Shown here in pieces: positions 5,718-6,280 of a stretch of 6,280 nt of DNA; the first letter of the stretch is position 1; the number at the start of each line of letters is the position of its first letter. The position numbers were made by a program, and so were the translations under genes. The notes beneath the pieces were generated by a model. That model saw only the letters and a program-made list of their open reading frames with translations. It did not search any database and was not told the origin of the DNA. The DNA is taken from assembly GCA_029778965.1 (NCBI GenBank), contig JAKPBL010000091.1, forward strand, positions 1 through 6,280. The letters are read 5' to 3'. Source of the DNA: Bacteroidota bacterium. Lineage in GTDB: Bacteria > Bacteroidota > Bacteroidia > Chitinophagales > Chitinophagaceae.

Positions 5718-6280
5718 TAAGCGTTCTCGTCGCCGCGGATGGAGGTGAAGATCGTCATCCCGATGATCTTGAAGTCAAGCCATACGCTCCAGTTTTCCAT
5801 ATACCACAGGTCGTACTGGATGCGCTTGATCAGAAAATCATCGTCTTTGATCTCGCCCCTGAAGCCGTTCACCTGTGCCCAGCCGGTAACACCTGGCTTC
5901 ACAAAGTGGCGAACCATGTATTGCTTGTAGATGTTCGAGAAATCTTCGGTATGCTTGAGCATGTGCGGGCGCGGCCCCACCACACTCATATGCCCCATGA
6001 ACACGTTGAGGAACTGCGGCAATTCGTCGATATTGGTCTTGCGCATAAAGGCGCCCAGCGGCGTCATGCGGCTGTCGTTCTTCGTTACCTGTTTCTTGTC
6101 GGCATCATCGCTCATCTTCAGGCTCCTGAATTTATAACACAGAAAAGGCTGGTTGTTTTTACCCGACCGGTATTGCGTGAAAAACACCGGGCCTTTTGAA
6201 CCCAGTTTAATCAGGATCGCCATGATGGGTATCAGCCACGACAACAGAAAAACGATCACAAAGCTGCTGAACGCCAGGTC
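5714..6280 (-). CDS. Polyprenyl-phosphate sugar-1-phosphate transferase, C-terminal catalytic part, cut by window edge
   Basis: Inner-membrane enzyme that moves a sugar-1-phosphate from a nucleotide sugar onto undecaprenyl phosphate, the first step of an exopolysaccharide, capsule or O-antigen unit. The last 188 residues are visible; the 5' part runs off the right edge, and the reading frame is open to position 6280, so the GTG at 6259 is internal rather than the start. Visible in order: a membrane segment ([17 protein letters not shown]), KGPVFFTQ, the KFRSL motif, the catalytic Asp-Glu of IDELPQ, VGPRP, the [13 protein letters not shown] segment and a C-terminal amphipathic stretch with [11 protein letters not shown]. 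These fit the catalytic domain shared by WbaP, WcaJ and PglC. The sugar cannot be read from this part, nor whether the N-terminal four-TM region typical of long members is present. It ends at TAG, overlapping the HU-SPOR stop. Confidence 0.94.
   Translation of the reverse strand, partial: DLAFSSFVIVFLLSWLIPIMAILIKLGSKGPVFFTQYRSGKNNQPFLCYKFRSLKMSDDADKKQVTKNDSRMTPLGAFMRKTNIDELPQFLNVFMGHMSVVGPRPHMLKHTEDFSNIYKQYMVRHFVKPGVTGWAQVNGFRGEIKDDDFLIKRIQYDLWYMENWSVWLDFKIIGMTIFTSIRGDENAY

Noticed and set aside
5501..6199. Plus-strand open frame of 232 codons near the right end
   Set aside because: It lies antisense to the sugar transferase with all its conserved motifs and overlaps the HU-SPOR gene in another frame; its product has no domain features.
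1..6280. Possible novel defence, mobile or CRISPR-like system
   Set aside because: No transposase, integrase, direct-repeat array, nuclease or toxin-antitoxin pattern was found; apart from the relic stretch the genes are ordinary chromosomal ones.

Overview
The window looks like chromosomal DNA from a moderately GC-rich Bacteroidota, most likely a Chitinophagaceae-type organism. The evidence is Bacteroidota-style promoters (a TAnnTTTG -7 element), few Shine-Dalgarno sites, the futalosine menaquinone gene mqnE, a membrane-anchored HU/CCDC81-type protein with a SPOR-like tail, and a small two-TM protein of a kind I associate with this group. The lineage is inferred from protein character; there is no rRNA or other marker gene. 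I see no mobile element, CRISPR array, tRNA or phage gene. Most of the window is ordinary core genome.

Layout. Positions 1-668 (minus) hold the N-terminal half of a concentrative nucleoside transporter (CNT family), cut by the left edge. It is divergent from mqnE (727-1857, plus), aminofutalosine synthase, across a 58-bp gap that carries a good mqnE promoter. A gene-poor stretch, 1858-2236, follows. It starts with a perfect 8-bp hairpin that lies inside what looks like the frameshifted, truncated start of an exported-protein gene. A possible 65-residue two-TM protein (2237-2434, plus) comes next and overlaps, tail to tail, the end of sdaA (2415-3845, minus), a single-chain [4Fe-4S] L-serine ammonia-lyase. 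Only 9 bp upstream of sdaA, on the same strand, is an FKBP-type peptidyl-prolyl isomerase lipoprotein (3855-4343), so the two are probably co-transcribed.

A two-TM protein of 110 residues (4450-4782, minus) is divergent from a 296-residue protein (4827-5717, plus) made of two HU-like halves, one TM helix and a SPOR-like periplasmic domain. That gene ends tail to tail with, and overlaps by 4 bp, a polyprenyl-phosphate sugar-phosphate transferase (5714-6280, minus), whose 5' part lies beyond the right edge.

Functionally these are mostly unrelated housekeeping units: nucleoside uptake, respiratory quinone synthesis, serine catabolism with an envelope folding factor, a membrane/envelope pair that includes an HU-fold protein, and the first membrane step of polysaccharide assembly. 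The points most worth a second look are the membrane-tethered HU-SPOR protein, the decayed exported-protein gene with its embedded hairpin, the FKBP-serine dehydratase pairing, and the altered substrate motif of the nucleoside transporter.
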